From: Eubacteriaceae bacterium
Lineage (GTDB): Bacteria > Bacillota > Clostridia > Eubacteriales > Eubacteriaceae
Direction of reading: 5' to 3'
Length of the DNA stretch: 35,906 nt
NCBI GenBank assembly: GCA_016650045.1
Contig: JAENWK010000013.1
Location: forward strand, 1-35,906
Both the position numbers and the translations under genes were made by a program. The notes below the pieces were generated by a model that was not told the origin of the DNA, ran no database searches, and worked only from the letters and a program-made list of their open reading frames with translations. Below are positions 1 to 8,708 of this stretch, piece by piece (position 1 is the stretch's first letter; the number at the start of each line of letters is the position of its first letter).

Positions 1-1
1 A

Positions 2-160
2 TTACCAGAAGGCGTAGAAATGGTAATGCCAGGGGATAATGTTCAAATGGAAATTACCCTGATCACACCAATCGCTATTGAAGAAGGCTTACGTTTTGCT
101 ATCCGTGAAGGTGGTAGAACTGTTGGGTCTGGAGTTGTCGCAAAGATTATCTTAGACTGA
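2..160 (+). CDS. tuf: Elongation factor Tu, C-terminal end (partial)
   Basis: Only the last 52 codons are in the window; the gene begins upstream of base 1. The reading frame from base 2 gives the end of EF-Tu domain 3, including the MPGDNV segment, the [15 protein letters not shown] stretch and the usual VVAKIILD-type C-terminus, followed by TGA at 158-160. EF-Tu is the cytoplasmic GTPase that delivers aminoacyl-tRNA to the ribosomal A site. Its position just ahead of the S10 cluster matches the fusA-tuf-rpsJ order of many Firmicutes, although here two other genes and about 1.8 kb separate it from rpsJ. Identification is secure despite truncation because this C-terminus is highly conserved. 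Confidence 0.97.
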   Translation, partial: LPEGVEMVMPGDNVQMEITLITPIAIEEGLRFAIREGGRTVGSGVVAKIILD

Positions 161-298
161 AGCTGAGTCCAATTTTTGAAAAAAATTGGTAGCGAGTAGG
201 AGCGTTAGCGGACGAGTGATAACGAAGCAAATATAGATTTTGAAAGAAATATCCAGGTAGATATAGAATTTCTGAAAAATCTGGAAGCTGAGTCCAAT
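160..298. repeat. Compact spacer element with 14-bp terminal direct repeats and two hairpins
   Basis: The 14-mer AAGCTGAGTCCAAT occurs at 160-173 and again at 285-298. Between the copies lie a 9-bp perfect hairpin (CCAATTTTT 169-177 with AAAAATTGG 181-189), a GC-richer purine-biased block with recurring GCGAG/GCGGACGAG units (about 190-228), and a long imperfect hairpin (AGATTTT near 235 pairing with AAAATCT near 276, continuing through AGAAAT and ATATC). No reading frame fits. It looks like a dispersed intergenic repeat that entered the tuf 3' flank, but only one copy is in this window, so mobility is inference. Confidence 0.5.
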
Positions 299-323
299 AT
301 AAGTTAAATATCTATTAATAATT

Positions 324-353
324 AAACCGTCCCTTACCGAGGGACGGTTTTTT
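324..353 (+). terminator. Rho-independent terminator after tuf
   Basis: AAACCGTCCC (324-333) and GGGACGGTTT (341-350) form a perfect 10-bp stem with a 7-base loop, followed by a run of six T residues. It is the only strong terminator between tuf and the next gene, so the tuf transcript probably carries the repeat element at 160-298 in its 3' untranslated region. Confidence 0.93.
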
Positions 354-451
354 AATAGAAAAAATTATCAAAAATAATATTTAACAGAAAAAGAGCTATT
401 ATTTGTGGTATTATTTATTAAAATATCAATTAACTAGGAAGTGAAGATAAA

Positions 452-829
452 ATGTTTCAAAAAGATTTCATAATACGAGAAATTGAAAACTTTTCAAAAT
501 TTGCCATTGGAATTTTTCGAAAAGAAAAAGTTAAGTATGAAATTCAGGAAGAACAAGGGGAGTTTATTGAAGATGATTATTTGTATTTTCGTTTTCAGGA
601 AATGATTTATGATGAAAAAATAAATGAAGCCGAAAATGCTTTATTTGATATCATTGAAAAAGATCCTAAACTTGAACATTTAAAATTAGCGGAAAAATTC
701 TATTCAGAAGTCATTAAAATGAGCGATGACTATTTACAGAAACAAAATTATTCCCGAGAAGAAATATTTGAAAGTTTGGATCAGATAAAAGAGATATACG
801 AGAAAAAATATAATGATTCTAACAAATAG
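452..829 (+). CDS. Hypothetical protein, DUF6483-like
   Basis: A 125-residue acidic, helix-rich, soluble protein with no signal peptide or membrane segment. It begins MFQKDFIIREIE and is dominated by E, K and I, with a tetratricopeptide-like middle (about residues 55-95). Size and the opening pattern recall short clostridial proteins grouped as DUF6483, which have no established function; this assignment is from memory of the family and is moderate only. The start is supported by AGGAAGTGA nine bases before the ATG. It lies 19 bases before degV on the same strand, so the two are probably co-transcribed. No catalytic motif is visible. Confidence 0.72.
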   Translation: MFQKDFIIREIENFSKFAIGIFRKEKVKYEIQEEQGEFIEDDYLYFRFQEMIYDEKINEAENALFDIIEKDPKLEHLKLAEKFYSEVIKMSDDYLQKQNYSREEIFESLDQIKEIYEKKYNDSNK

Positions 830-848
830 AATTGGAAAGAAGTATTAA

Positions 849-1715
849 ATGGTAAAACTTTTAGTTGATAGTATGTGTGATTTACCAAAAGACTATATAA
901 ATCATCCCAGTTTGGATATGGTTTCGCTAAATGTTATTATAGAAGGAAAAGTATATCGGGACAAACGAGAAATTGATTTGGATGGAATGAATAAATTTAT
1001 GGAACAAGGGATTATACCAACCACTTCTCAGGTAAATCCTGGAGATTTTCTTGAATATTTTGAAGAATGTGCAAAGAATAATGTTGAGTGTCTTTACCTG
1101 GCGTTCACATCAAAGCTGTCAGGCAGTTATGAAACAGCCCGTCTGGTTATGAAGGATATTCAGGAAAGATATCCTGACTTTAAATGCAAAATTGTTGATA
1201 GTCTTCAAAGTGGCGGCGGTATTGCCCTCATTGCAGTAGAATTGTTGAAACTCATTGATCAGGGAAAAGACCTTGACTATTTATTTGAAGTAACAATAAA
1301 ATTAATTCCCCACACCCATTTTTATTTCAGTATTGAAGATTTAAACTGGTTGTATCGAGGTGGGCGGGTTTCTCGAGGAACCGCAGTGGTCGGAGGATTC
1401 CTGAAAATTCATCCCATTGTATCGGTTGAGGAAGGGGAACTTAAAATCATTGGAAAAGTTAGAGGAAATAAAAAAGCTCAAAATACGATTATTGAAAAGG
1501 TGTCTAAAAATATTGGCCAATATCTTAATCAAACCGTTGGTATCGCCTATACAGGTTCAATGAAACCAGTTGAGGAATATGAAAATGCCCTAAGACTGAT
1601 GGGGATTGAAAAAATTGAACCAGTACCGATTGGCTGTGTTTTAGCAGCGCATTTAGGGCTCCAGGGAACAGGAATTTATTTTTTAGACTTGGTACCAGAA
1701 AAAATATTAAAATAA
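849..1715 (+). CDS. DegV family (EDD-fold) fatty-acid-binding protein
   Basis: A 288-residue protein of the usual DegV length. Family signatures are in order: VDSMCDLP near residues 6-13, PTTSQVNP at 57-64, KLSGSYETAR near 93, VDSLQSGGG near 116 and the LNWLYRGGRVS segment near 160, which corresponds to the usual L..L.kGGRI motif. DegV (FakB-type) proteins hold a fatty acid in a deep pocket, and some present it to the FakA kinase for phosphorylation; no fakA is in this window, so the partner is unknown. GGAAAGAAG lies before the ATG. The gene is followed directly by a hairpin terminator. Confidence 0.92.
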   Translation: MVKLLVDSMCDLPKDYINHPSLDMVSLNVIIEGKVYRDKREIDLDGMNKFMEQGIIPTTSQVNPGDFLEYFEECAKNNVECLYLAFTSKLSGSYETARLVMKDIQERYPDFKCKIVDSLQSGGGIALIAVELLKLIDQGKDLDYLFEVTIKLIPHTHFYFSIEDLNWLYRGGRVSRGTAVVGGFLKIHPIVSVEEGELKIIGKVRGNKKAQNTIIEKVSKNIGQYLNQTVGIAYTGSMKPVEEYENALRLMGIEKIEPVPIGCVLAAHLGLQGTGIYFLDLVPEKILK

Positions 1716-1730
1716 AGTAAAAAAACTTGA

Positions 1731-1757
1731 AAAAACGCTTGCTAAAGGCGTTTTTTT
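1731..1757 (+). terminator. Terminator after degV
   Basis: AAAAACGCTT (1731-1740) pairs with AGGCGTTTTT (1746-1755) over a 5-base loop with one G-T wobble, and the T run continues to 1757. The distal part of this hairpin also holds the -35 box of the next promoter. Confidence 0.88.
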
Positions 1758-1767
1758 CTTGTATAAT
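1739..1767 (+). promoter_or_regulatory. Promoter of the S10 ribosomal operon
   Basis: TTGCTA (1739-1744) and TATAAT (1762-1767) are separated by exactly 17 bases, a sigma-A-type arrangement with a perfect -10. Transcription would start near 1774, giving a leader of about 230 bases before rpsJ. The -35 box lies in the loop and adjoining bases of the degV terminator hairpin. Confidence 0.82.
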
Positions 1768-1773
1768 GTGAAA

Positions 1774-2005
1774 GGTTAACACTCTGCGATGAAGTGAGAG
1801 GTTGCTGTCACCTTAGACAGGTTAATTCCCACGGAGTACGTCTCGATCTTAGAATCGGACGACAATCACGAAAATTCATAGAATAATCACAAAATGACGG
1901 TGTTCATTTTGAAAAAAATTATGATGAAACACCCGGATGGGTTGACAAGTGATTGGAGTACCTAAATTAGTTTGAAAAAAATCAAAAAGGAGGTAAAATT
2001 TAGGT
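1774..2005 (+). ncRNA. Structured untranslated leader of the S10 operon
   Basis: This 230-base leader has no convincing ORF but several local stems: CTGTC (1805-1809) with GACAG (1816-1820); CGTC-t-CGAT (1839-1847) with ATCGGACG (1854-1861); and GGTGTT (1899-1904) with AACACC (1928-1933). The heptamer GGAGTAC occurs at 1833-1839 and 1955-1961. The GAAGTGAGAGGTTGC block near 1791 resembles what I recall of other Firmicute S10 leaders. In several bacteria S10-operon leaders are feedback targets of a ribosomal protein (L4 in E. coli); whether that holds here cannot be told from sequence alone. Confidence 0.6.
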
Positions 2006-2314
2006 ATGGCAAAACAAAAGATTAGAATCAGGTTAAAAGCGTTTGATCATAAAATATTAGATCAATCAGCTGAACGAATTGTTGAAACAGCAAAGAGAAC
2101 AGGTGCAACTGTCTCTGGTCCAATACCACTGCCAACAGACAGAGAAATCATTACAATTCTGCGAGCAGTTCATAAGTACAAGGATTCCAGAGAGCAATTT
2201 GAAATGCGTACACACAAACGATTGATTGACATTTTAAATCCAACACCAAAAACCGTAGACGCATTAATGAGATTGAACTTACCAGCAGGCGTTGATATAG
2301 AAATTAAACTATAG
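2006..2314 (+). CDS. rpsJ: Small ribosomal subunit protein S10
   Basis: At 102 residues this is the standard S10 length. Diagnostic segments are [10 protein letters not shown] at the N-terminus, SGPIPLPT near residue 37 and the terminal [11 protein letters not shown]10 sits in the 30S head near the A site and, as NusE, also takes part in transcription antitermination. It is the first gene of the long ribosomal operon. AAAGGAGGT precedes the ATG, with a somewhat long gap of about 10 bases. A 53-base spacer separates it from rplC. Confidence 0.98.
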   Translation: MAKQKIRIRLKAFDHKILDQSAERIVETAKRTGATVSGPIPLPTDREIITILRAVHKYKDSREQFEMRTHKRLIDILNPTPKTVDALMRLNLPAGVDIEIKL

Positions 2315-2367
2315 ACCCCAATGGTATTATGATTGCCCGGCAATCCAATGATATTTAGGAGGAAAGT

Positions 2368-2997
2368 ATGAAAAAAGCAATTATCGGAAGAAAAGTTGGA
2401 ATGACCCAGATTTTCACAGAAAATGGTACAGTCATTCCAGTTACCGTTGTAGAAGCAGGACCTTGTGTTGTGCTTCAAAAGAAAACCATCGAAGTTGATG
2501 GTTATGAAGCGCTTCAATTGGCTTTTGGTCAAGTGAAAGAACGACGAATGACAAAACCTTTAAAAGGTCATTATGACAAACACAGTATTGAATATAAAAA
2601 AGTGATCCGTGAGTTTAAGCTTGATGATTATGCAAGCTATGCAACTGGACAACTAATTCAGGCTGATATGTTTGAAGCTGGAGATCGTGTTGATATTTCA
2701 GGTAAATCAAAGGGTAAGGGATTCCAGGGGGTTATTAAACGACATAACCAATCCAGAGGACCGATGGCTCATGGTTCCAAATATCATCGAAGACCAGGTT
2801 CCATGGGGGCATCATCTTCACCTTCAAGAGTATTTAAAGGTAAAAAACTTCCAGGTCAAATGGGGAACAAAAATGTATCCGCAATTAATTTGGAAGTGGT
2901 TAAAGTTGATGTTGAAAACAATGTACTTTTAATAAGAGGTGCGGTACCAGGAATCAGAGGAGCGCTCGTCACTATTAAAACCAGCGTTAAAGCATAG
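2368..2997 (+). CDS. rplC: Large ribosomal subunit protein L3
   Basis: A 209-residue protein that opens with [15 protein letters not shown], the L3 hallmark, and contains the central loop region with [18 protein letters not shown] near residues 130-148, which reaches toward the peptidyl transferase centre. The glutamine of GQMGN near residue 171 is the residue methylated by PrmB in some bacteria. L3 is one of the earliest assembly proteins of the 50S subunit. The start follows AGGAGG by 6 bases. A 29-base gap leads to rplD. Confidence 0.98.
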   Translation: MKKAIIGRKVGMTQIFTENGTVIPVTVVEAGPCVVLQKKTIEVDGYEALQLAFGQVKERRMTKPLKGHYDKHSIEYKKVIREFKLDDYASYATGQLIQADMFEAGDRVDISGKSKGKGFQGVIKRHNQSRGPMAHGSKYHRRPGSMGASSSPSRVFKGKKLPGQMGNKNVSAINLEVVKVDVENNVLLIRGAVPGIRGALVTIKTSVKA

Positions 2998-3026
2998 AAA
3001 AATCAAGCCTGAAAGGAGGAATTCAA

Positions 3027-3647
3027 ATGCCTAAAATTGACATATTAGATGTAAAAGGAAATGTTGTTGGTGACGTCGAATTAAGCGAAGGAATCTTCGG
3101 AATCGAACCCAACGAATATGTAGTACATGAAGTAGTGGTTGCACTGCTTGCAAATAGACGACAGGGAACACGTTCTGCCAAAACTCGTTCAGAAGTTCGC
3201 GGCGGCGGTCGTAAACCCTGGAAACAAAAAGGAACAGGCCGGGCTCGTGCCGGTACTATCAGATCTCCATTGTGGAAGGGTGGCGGTGTGATTTTCGCAC
3301 CAAAATCAAGAGACTACAGCAAAAAAGTTAACAAAAAGGTTAAAGCCTTAGCCATGAAATCAGTATTTTCAGCAAAAGCTCAAGAAAATGAAATTCGAGT
3401 TTTGAATCAATTGGTTATGGATGTTCCAAAAACAAAAGAAATGATTGCGGTATTAAAAAATATTAATGCTGAAAAAGCGTTGATTGTACTTCCTGAAAAC
3501 AATAATAGTATTTTTAAGTCAGCAAATAATATTCCTAAAATCGCTACCACCACAGTCAATGAACTTAACGTGTATGACATGTTAAAATACGATGTGTTGA
3601 TAATGACTCAGGAAGCACTAGAAAAGATTGAGGAGGTATACGCATAA
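3027..3647 (+). CDS. rplD: Large ribosomal subunit protein L4
   Basis: A 206-residue protein with the internal basic loop ([20 protein letters not shown], near residues 52-71) that lines the peptide exit tunnel, followed by the [13 protein letters not shown] segment. In E. coli L4 is also the feedback repressor of its own S10 operon, which is relevant to the structured leader at 1774-2005. AAAGGAGG stands 8 bases before the ATG. The stop codon TAA overlaps the next gene's ATG by one base, so rplD and rplW are translationally coupled. Confidence 0.98.
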   Translation: MPKIDILDVKGNVVGDVELSEGIFGIEPNEYVVHEVVVALLANRRQGTRSAKTRSEVRGGGRKPWKQKGTGRARAGTIRSPLWKGGGVIFAPKSRDYSKKVNKKVKALAMKSVFSAKAQENEIRVLNQLVMDVPKTKEMIAVLKNINAEKALIVLPENNNSIFKSANNIPKIATTTVNELNVYDMLKYDVLIMTQEALEKIEEVYA

Positions 3648-3937
3648 TGAAAAATCCTCGCGATATTATCATGAAGCCAATTATTACAGAACGTAGTATG
3701 GCTGATGCAGAAGTAAAAAAATTCACTTTTAAAGTGGATAAAAGAGCTAATAAAATTGAAATAAAAAATGCTGTTGAAGTAATATTCGGTGTAAAAGTTG
3801 AAAAAGTAAGCACCATGAATATGAAAGGCAAGCTAAAAAGAACCGGACGTTTCGTTGGTCGAAGATCCGATTGGAAAAAAGCCATTGTTAAGCTAACACC
3901 AAGCAGCAAAGGCATCCAATTCTTCGAAGGTGTGTAA
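3647..3937 (+). CDS. rplW: Large ribosomal subunit protein L23
   Basis: A 96-residue L23 with the [13 protein letters not shown] opening, the [17 protein letters not shown] stretch and the [11 protein letters not shown] segment near residue 75. L23 sits at the exit of the peptide tunnel and forms the docking site for trigger factor and the signal recognition particle. The ATG overlaps the stop of rplD, and its GAGGAGGT ribosome site lies within the last codons of rplD. Length and sequence are ordinary. Confidence 0.97.
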   Translation: MKNPRDIIMKPIITERSMADAEVKKFTFKVDKRANKIEIKNAVEVIFGVKVEKVSTMNMKGKLKRTGRFVGRRSDWKKAIVKLTPSSKGIQFFEGV

Positions 3938-3991
3938 AAACATCTGCGAAATGACAACCCGAGAAGCATACAAAAAAGGAGGTTGCGAATA

Positions 3992-4825
3992 ATGGGTATT
4001 AGAAAGTATAAACCGACGTCCCCAGGACGTAGAAATATGAGTGTTAATACATTCGAAGAAGTCACCAAGTTTGAGCCTGAAAAAGCACTGCTTGAACCAG
4101 TTAAAAAGCATGGTGGCCGTAATAATTACGGTCGTATCACCGTTAGACATCAAGGTGGTGGGGCTAAAAGAAAATACAGAATCATTGATTTCAAAAGAAA
4201 TAAAGATGATATCCCCGGAAAAGTTGCTGGTATTGAGTATGATCCAAACAGAAGCTCAAATATTGCACTGATTCACTATCTTGATGGTGAAAAACGATAT
4301 ATCATTGCTCCACTTAAACTAAAGGTTGGAGATGTTATTTTCTCTGGACCTGAATCAGATATCACTATTGGGAACTGTTTACCACTGAAAAACATTCCAG
4401 TTGGTTCAACCGTTCACAATATTGAGTTAAAAGCTGGTAAGGGTGCACAAATGGTTCGTTCAGCAGGCGGAAGCGCTCAGCTAATGGCCAAAGAAGGTAA
4501 TTATGCAACACTGCGTTTACCCTCTGGCGAAATGAGAATGGTGCGAATTGAATGTCGTGCTACCATTGGCCAGGTTGGAAACTTGGATCATCAACATGTT
4601 CGTATTGGTAAAGCCGGTCGTAAAAGACATATGGGCATCCGACCAACAGTTCGTGGTTCAGTTATGAATCCTAATGATCATCCACACGGTGGTGGTGAAG
4701 GAAAAGCTCCAATTGGGCGATCCGGACCGGTAACACCTTGGGGTAAACCAACAATGGGTTATAAAACACGTAAGAAAAACAAACCTTCCGATAAATATAT
4801 CGTAAGATCAAGAAATAAGAAATAA
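3992..4825 (+). CDS. rplB: Large ribosomal subunit protein L2
   Basis: Starting at ATG 3992 gives 277 residues beginning [14 protein letters not shown], the normal L2 start. An in-frame TTG at 3983 would add three residues but lies inside the AAGGAGGTTG ribosome site, so it was not used. The C-terminal region carries [17 protein letters not shown] near residue 225, which includes the conserved histidine important for peptidyl transferase function. L2 binds 23S rRNA and helps join the subunits. The gene follows rplW by 54 bases and precedes rpsS by 41. Confidence 0.98.
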   Translation: MGIRKYKPTSPGRRNMSVNTFEEVTKFEPEKALLEPVKKHGGRNNYGRITVRHQGGGAKRKYRIIDFKRNKDDIPGKVAGIEYDPNRSSNIALIHYLDGEKRYIIAPLKLKVGDVIFSGPESDITIGNCLPLKNIPVGSTVHNIELKAGKGAQMVRSAGGSAQLMAKEGNYATLRLPSGEMRMVRIECRATIGQVGNLDHQHVRIGKAGRKRHMGIRPTVRGSVMNPNDHPHGGGEGKAPIGRSGPVTPWGKPTMGYKTRKKNKPSDKYIVRSRNKK

Positions 4826-4866
4826 TCATTCAATCATAAGCTAAATAATCGAGAGGAGGTTGAATT

Positions 4867-5145
4867 ATGGGTAGATCATTAAAAAAAGGACCTTTTGTTG
4901 ACGCTAAGTTACTTAAACGAATAGAAGCCATGAACGAAAAAGGTGAAAAAAACGTGCTAAAGACTTGGTCTAGAAGCTCCACACTTTTCCCACAAATGGT
5001 AGGACACACTATTGCAGTTCACGATGGTAGAAAACATGTACCAGTGTATGTTACCGAGGATATGGTAGGACACAAACTCGGAGAGTTTGCGCCAACCAGA
5101 ACCTTTAGAGGTCATGCTGGAGAAAAGAAATCTAAATTAAGATAG
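4867..5145 (+). CDS. rpsS: Small ribosomal subunit protein S19
   Basis: At 92 residues it matches the family length. It opens with [11 protein letters not shown], has the [20 protein letters not shown] core near residue 33, and ends with [15 protein letters not shown]19 forms a complex with S13 in the 30S head and contacts the A-site tRNA region. The start is fixed by GAGAGGAGGT 8 bases upstream. The next gene, rplV, follows after 18 bases. Confidence 0.98.
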   Translation: MGRSLKKGPFVDAKLLKRIEAMNEKGEKNVLKTWSRSSTLFPQMVGHTIAVHDGRKHVPVYVTEDMVGHKLGEFAPTRTFRGHAGEKKSKLR

Positions 5146-5163
5146 CCAAAAGGAGGTAAACCA

Positions 5164-5499
5164 ATGGAAGCAAGAGCGACAGCCAAATATGTACGTGTTT
5201 CATCCAGAAAAGCTAAATTAGTAGCTGATTTAATTCGAGGAAAAAGCATGGGCGAAGCATTAAGCATTTTAGCATTAACCCCTAACAAGGCAGCAAAGAT
5301 TATTGACAAAGTTGTTAAATCTGCTTTGGCAAATGCTGAAAATAATTTTAATTTGAATCCTGAAAACTTGTATGTCGATCAGATATTTGCAAATCAGGGA
5401 CCAACATTAAAAAGATTTAGAGCGGGTGCACAGGGACGTGCAACAGTTATTAGAAAAAGATCGTCTCATATTACAGCCGTATTAAAAGAAAAAGAGTAG
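5164..5499 (+). CDS. rplV: Large ribosomal subunit protein L22
   Basis: A 111-residue L22 containing [20 protein letters not shown] near the start and the beta-hairpin region near residues 80-95 ([15 protein letters not shown]) that reaches into the exit tunnel near the macrolide-binding area. It ends [10 protein letters not shown]. Length is typical (about 110-115). AAAGGAGGT is 6 bases from the ATG, and 16 bases separate it from rpsC. Confidence 0.98.
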   Translation: MEARATAKYVRVSSRKAKLVADLIRGKSMGEALSILALTPNKAAKIIDKVVKSALANAENNFNLNPENLYVDQIFANQGPTLKRFRAGAQGRATVIRKRSSHITAVLKEKE

Positions 5500-5515
5500 T
5501 AAGGAGGAAATATAT

Positions 5516-6238
5516 TTGGGCCAAAAAGTCAATCCTCATGGATTAAGAGTTGGGATTATTAAGGACTGGAATGCAAAATGGTTTGCAAATGATAAAGATT
5601 TTGCAGATTGTTTGATTGAAGATCATGATATTCGTAAATATATTAAAGTAAATCAGTACCAGGCAGGTATTTCTAAAATTGTCATTGAGCGTTTTGGTAG
5701 CAAGGTAAAGATTCATATCTATACCGCAAAACCAGGAATGATCATAGGTCGAGGTGGTGCGGGTATTGATGCATTACGTCTGGAACTTGAGAAAATGACT
5801 AAGAAAACTGTGTTCATCAACATCGTAGAAGTTAAAAATGTTGATACTGATGCACAGCTTATTGCAGAAAATATCGCTGCGCAATTAGAACGACGGATTT
5901 CTTTCCGACGTGCCATGAAACAAACAATGCAACGTACTATGCGTGCTGGTGCCAAAGGTATCAAAACTGCAGTTGCAGGTCGATTGAATGGTGCTGAAAT
6001 GGCGAGAAATGAACATTATTCCCAAGGCAATGTACCATTGCAAACATTACGAGCTGATATCAACTATGGTTTTGCGGAAGCAGATACCACCTATGGTAAA
6101 TTAGGGGTTAAGGTTTGGGTTAATAAAGGTGAAATTTTAACTGGACGTGAAGATGTTCTTGCTATTGCAGCCGAAGACGATGCTAAAGCTAAAAAGCAAA
6201 CTCATCGAAAAGCTCCTACTAAAAGGACAGAAAACTAA
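5516..6238 (+). CDS. rpsC: Small ribosomal subunit protein S3
   Basis: The start is TTG at 5516, set by AAGGAGG 7 bases upstream; no ATG lies at the conserved [10 protein letters not shown] opening. The protein has 240 residues, with the KH domain near 50-110 (motif [12 protein letters not shown] near 75) and the conserved RMAR-type region near 155. S3 lines the mRNA entry channel. The tail (about residues 222-240) is a lysine-rich extension beyond the roughly 218 residues of the B. subtilis protein. Rare-start use here may set its expression relative to neighbours. Confidence 0.97.
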   Translation: MGQKVNPHGLRVGIIKDWNAKWFANDKDFADCLIEDHDIRKYIKVNQYQAGISKIVIERFGSKVKIHIYTAKPGMIIGRGGAGIDALRLELEKMTKKTVFINIVEVKNVDTDAQLIAENIAAQLERRISFRRAMKQTMQRTMRAGAKGIKTAVAGRLNGAEMARNEHYSQGNVPLQTLRADINYGFAEADTTYGKLGVKVWVNKGEILTGREDVLAIAAEDDAKAKKQTHRKAPTKRTEN

Positions 6239-6256
6239 GAGAGGAGGATAACGCAT

Positions 6257-6697
6257 ATGTTAATGCCTAAACGTGTAAAGCGTAGAAAACAACATAGAGG
6301 TCGCATGAAGGGAAAAGCACTTCGCGGTAACAAAATTACTTACGGAGATTATGCTATACAAGCCCTTGAGCCAGCATGGATCACTGCTAACCAAATTGAA
6401 GCAGCCCGTGTTGCCATGACCAGATATATTAAAAGGGGTGGTAAGGTTTGGATCAAAATCTTCCCAGACAAGCCTGTTACACAAAAACCAGCAGAAACTC
6501 GTATGGGTTCCGGTAAAGGTTCTCCAGAGTTTTGGGTTGCAGTGGTAAAACCAGGCAGAGTTATGTTTGAGATTGCAGGAATTCCTGAGGATATCGCCCG
6601 GGAAGCCATGCGTCTTGCCCAGCATAAACTGCCAATTAAAACAAAATTTATCACTCGTAAAGATCAAGAAGAACTAGAAGTGGGTGATGAGTCATGA
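6257..6697 (+). CDS. rplP: Large ribosomal subunit protein L16
   Basis: A 146-residue L16 beginning [15 protein letters not shown], the usual Firmicute form, with GAGAGGAGG about 10 bases before the ATG. Conserved segments include [18 protein letters not shown] near residue 82, by the A-tRNA site of the 50S subunit. The second methionine at 6263 is possible but is farther from the ribosome site. The stop overlaps the rpmC start by four bases (ATGA), suggesting coupled translation. Confidence 0.97.
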   Translation: MLMPKRVKRRKQHRGRMKGKALRGNKITYGDYAIQALEPAWITANQIEAARVAMTRYIKRGGKVWIKIFPDKPVTQKPAETRMGSGKGSPEFWVAVVKPGRVMFEIAGIPEDIAREAMRLAQHKLPIKTKFITRKDQEELEVGDES

Positions 6698-6897
6698 AAC
6701 CAAGTGAATTAAGAGAATTAACGACTTTAGAATTAGAAACAAAATTGGGAGATCTCAAGGAAGAATTATTCAACTTGAGATTCCAACATGCCACCGGCCA
6801 GTTGGAAAACCCAATGCGCATCAAAGAGGTTAAAAAGACTTACGCACGGATTAAGACAATTATGCAAGAACGTGCAATGCAGTCTGCTGAAGCATAG
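6694..6897 (+). CDS. rpmC: Large ribosomal subunit protein L29
   Basis: A 67-residue helical-hairpin protein with the family pattern [10 protein letters not shown], then [20 protein letters not shown] near residues 22-41 and a [14 protein letters not shown] helix. L29 sits beside L23 at the tunnel exit. Its start lies inside the end of rplP (ATGA overlap). Twenty-eight bases separate it from rpsQ. Confidence 0.97.
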   Translation: MKPSELRELTTLELETKLGDLKEELFNLRFQHATGQLENPMRIKEVKKTYARIKTIMQERAMQSAEA

Positions 6898-6925
6898 TAA
6901 ACCAATAGATAAGGAGGTTTAGCTT

Positions 6926-7183
6926 ATGGAAGAAAGAAGTTACAGAAAAACTCGAGTCGGTAAGGTTGTCAGTGACAAAATGGATAAAACCATTGTGGTT
7001 GCTGTTGAGTCTTTTGTCAAACATCCGTTATATCAAAAGCGAGTAAAAAAGACTGTAAAGTTCAAAGCCCATGACGAACAAAACGCATGTAACGAAGGGG
7101 ATACCGTTAAAATAATGGAAACAAGACCCCTCAGCAAAGATAAACGCTGGAGATTAATAGAAATTATAGAGAAAGCACTATAA
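6926..7183 (+). CDS. rpsQ: Small ribosomal subunit protein S17
   Basis: An 85-residue OB-fold protein with [19 protein letters not shown] near residues 7-25, [11 protein letters not shown] near 33 and the [13 protein letters not shown] motif near 67, all diagnostic of S17. It is a primary 16S rRNA binder in the 30S body. AAGGAGGT lies 8 bases before the ATG, and 27 bases lead on to rplN. Confidence 0.97.
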   Translation: MEERSYRKTRVGKVVSDKMDKTIVVAVESFVKHPLYQKRVKKTVKFKAHDEQNACNEGDTVKIMETRPLSKDKRWRLIEIIEKAL

Positions 7184-7210
7184 GCAAGTGCACAAAAGGA
7201 GGTATTTCGG

Positions 7211-7579
7211 ATGATTCAACAGGAAACTAGACTAAAAGTAGCTGATAATACCGGTGCAAAGGAATTACTATGCATCCGAGTTCTTGGTGGTTCCGGTCGT
7301 CGATATGCAAATATTGGTGATGTTATCGTGTGCGCTGTTAAAAGTGCAGCACCAGGTGGCGAAGTTAAAAAGGGCGATGTCGTAAAAGCTGTTGTCGTTA
7401 GAACAAAAAGTGGAATCCGAAGGGATGATGGAAGTTACATCAAGTTCGACCAAAATGCAGCGGTTCTTATAAAGGATGATAAAAACCCAAAAGGTACACG
7501 AATTTTTGGACCTGTCGCAAGAGAGCTAAGGGACAAGAAATACATGAAAATCGTATCTTTGGCTCCTGAAGTACTTTAA
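7211..7579 (+). CDS. rplN: Large ribosomal subunit protein L14
   Basis: At 122 residues this is the invariant length for L14. It opens [23 protein letters not shown] and has the RKD-type segment [14 protein letters not shown] and [13 protein letters not shown] near 97-109. L14 lies at the subunit interface, contacts 16S rRNA helix 14 and is the docking site for the silencing factor RsfS. AAAGGAGGT precedes the ATG. Confidence 0.98.
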   Translation: MIQQETRLKVADNTGAKELLCIRVLGGSGRRYANIGDVIVCAVKSAAPGGEVKKGDVVKAVVVRTKSGIRRDDGSYIKFDQNAAVLIKDDKNPKGTRIFGPVARELRDKKYMKIVSLAPEVL

Positions 7580-7596
7580 TTAGGAGGAAATGAAAG

Positions 7597-7911
7597 ATGC
7601 ATATTAAAAAAGATGATATCGTAATGGTTATTTCCGGTAAGGACAAAGGCAAAAAAGGAAAAGTAATTCAAGCTTATCCTAAAGATGCAAAAGTCCTTGT
7701 GGAAAATGTAAATATGGTCACTAAACATCAAAAACCAACACAACAAATGCAACAGGGTGGTATTACACAACAAGAAGGCAAATTGGAAGCTTCTAACGTG
7801 TTAATATACTGTGCTAAATGTGAAAAAGGTGTGAGAACTGGTCATAAATTTTTAAATGATGGAAAAAAAGTTAGATTTTGTAAAAAATGTAACGAAACAT
7901 TTAGCAATTAA
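7597..7911 (+). CDS. rplX: Large ribosomal subunit protein L24, zinc-type
   Basis: A 104-residue L24 with the N-terminal KOW motif ([18 protein letters not shown], residues 7-24) that binds 23S rRNA early in assembly. The C-terminal half carries CAKC (72-75) and CKKC (95-98), a four-cysteine pattern able to bind zinc, as in many clostridial L24 proteins. AGGAGG lies 8 bases before the ATG. It follows rplN by 17 bases. Confidence 0.97.
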   Translation: MHIKKDDIVMVISGKDKGKKGKVIQAYPKDAKVLVENVNMVTKHQKPTQQMQQGGITQQEGKLEASNVLIYCAKCEKGVRTGHKFLNDGKKVRFCKKCNETFSN

Positions 7912-7931
7912 TTTCGGGAAGGAGGACAAAT

Positions 7932-8474
7932 ATGCCCAGATTAAAAGATAAATACCTTACTGAAGTAGTTCCAGCGATGATGGAAAAATTTCAATATAAA
8001 AATATCATGGAAGTTCCTAAACTTGAAAAAGTTGTTCTCAACATGGGTTTAGGAGATTGCAAAGAAAACTCTAAAGCTTTGGAAGCTGCTGTGATAGACC
8101 TTGGTATTATTGCGGGTCAACGACCAGTGATCACTAAGGCAAAGAAATCAGTTGCCAACTTTAAAGTCCGAGAAGGCATGAACATTGGAGCGAAAGTAAC
8201 TTTAAGAAGTGTCCGGATGTATGAATTTACTGATAAGTTATTCAATGTTGCCCTTCCTAGAGTCCGTGACTTCAGAGGCTTGTCAAATAAATCATTTGAT
8301 GGCCGAGGGAATTATGCCTTTGGGATTAAAGAACAACTCATTTTCCCTGAAATTGACTACGATAAAGTAGAACAAGTCAGAGGAATGGACATTATGTTTG
8401 TCACAACGGCAAAAACAGATGAAGAAGCTCACGAACTGTTAAGACTGCTTGGCATTCCATTCAGTAGAGCATAA
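7932..8474 (+). CDS. rplE: Large ribosomal subunit protein L5
   Basis: A 180-residue L5 with [15 protein letters not shown] near residue 28, [19 protein letters not shown] near 59-77 and [21 protein letters not shown] near 117, all conserved. L5 binds 5S rRNA and the P-site tRNA elbow in the central protuberance. The start follows GGAAGGAGG. The end lies 13 bases before the GTG start of rpsN, with that gene's ribosome site directly after the L5 stop. Confidence 0.98.
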   Translation: MPRLKDKYLTEVVPAMMEKFQYKNIMEVPKLEKVVLNMGLGDCKENSKALEAAVIDLGIIAGQRPVITKAKKSVANFKVREGMNIGAKVTLRSVRMYEFTDKLFNVALPRVRDFRGLSNKSFDGRGNYAFGIKEQLIFPEIDYDKVEQVRGMDIMFVTTAKTDEEAHELLRLLGIPFSRA

Positions 8475-8487
8475 GGAGGATCGTATA

Positions 8488-8673
8488 GTGGCAAAAAAAT
8501 CGATGAAAGAAAAACAACAGAAGAAACAAAAATATTCAACACAAGAATATACCCGATGCCGAATATGTGGACGACCACATTCTGTTTTAAAAAAATTTGG
8601 TGTTTGTCGTATTTGTTTCAGAGAATTAGCATATAAAGGGGAAATCCCCGGAGTAAGAAAAGCAAGCTGGTAA
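8488..8673 (+). CDS. rpsN: Small ribosomal subunit protein S14, zinc-type
   Basis: The start is GTG at 8488, preceded by AAGGAGG, giving the standard 61-residue type-Z protein. An in-frame ATG at 8449 lies inside rplE and would add 13 non-homologous residues, so it was rejected. Zinc ligands are C24, C27, C40 and C43 (CRIC and CRIC). The C-terminus [11 protein letters not shown] is the family hallmark. S14 belongs to the 30S head and is a late assembly protein. No zinc-independent paralogue is seen in this window. Confidence 0.97.
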   Translation: MAKKSMKEKQQKKQKYSTQEYTRCRICGRPHSVLKKFGVCRICFRELAYKGEIPGVRKASW

Positions 8674-8708
8674 AAACAAACTAGCAAAGAGAAAAGGAGG
8701 TACTGAGT

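Noticed and set aside
3565-4068. 167-codon minus-strand frame across rplD, rplW and rplB
   Set aside because: Hydrophobic appearance comes from the complement of lysine-rich codons; no ribosome site.
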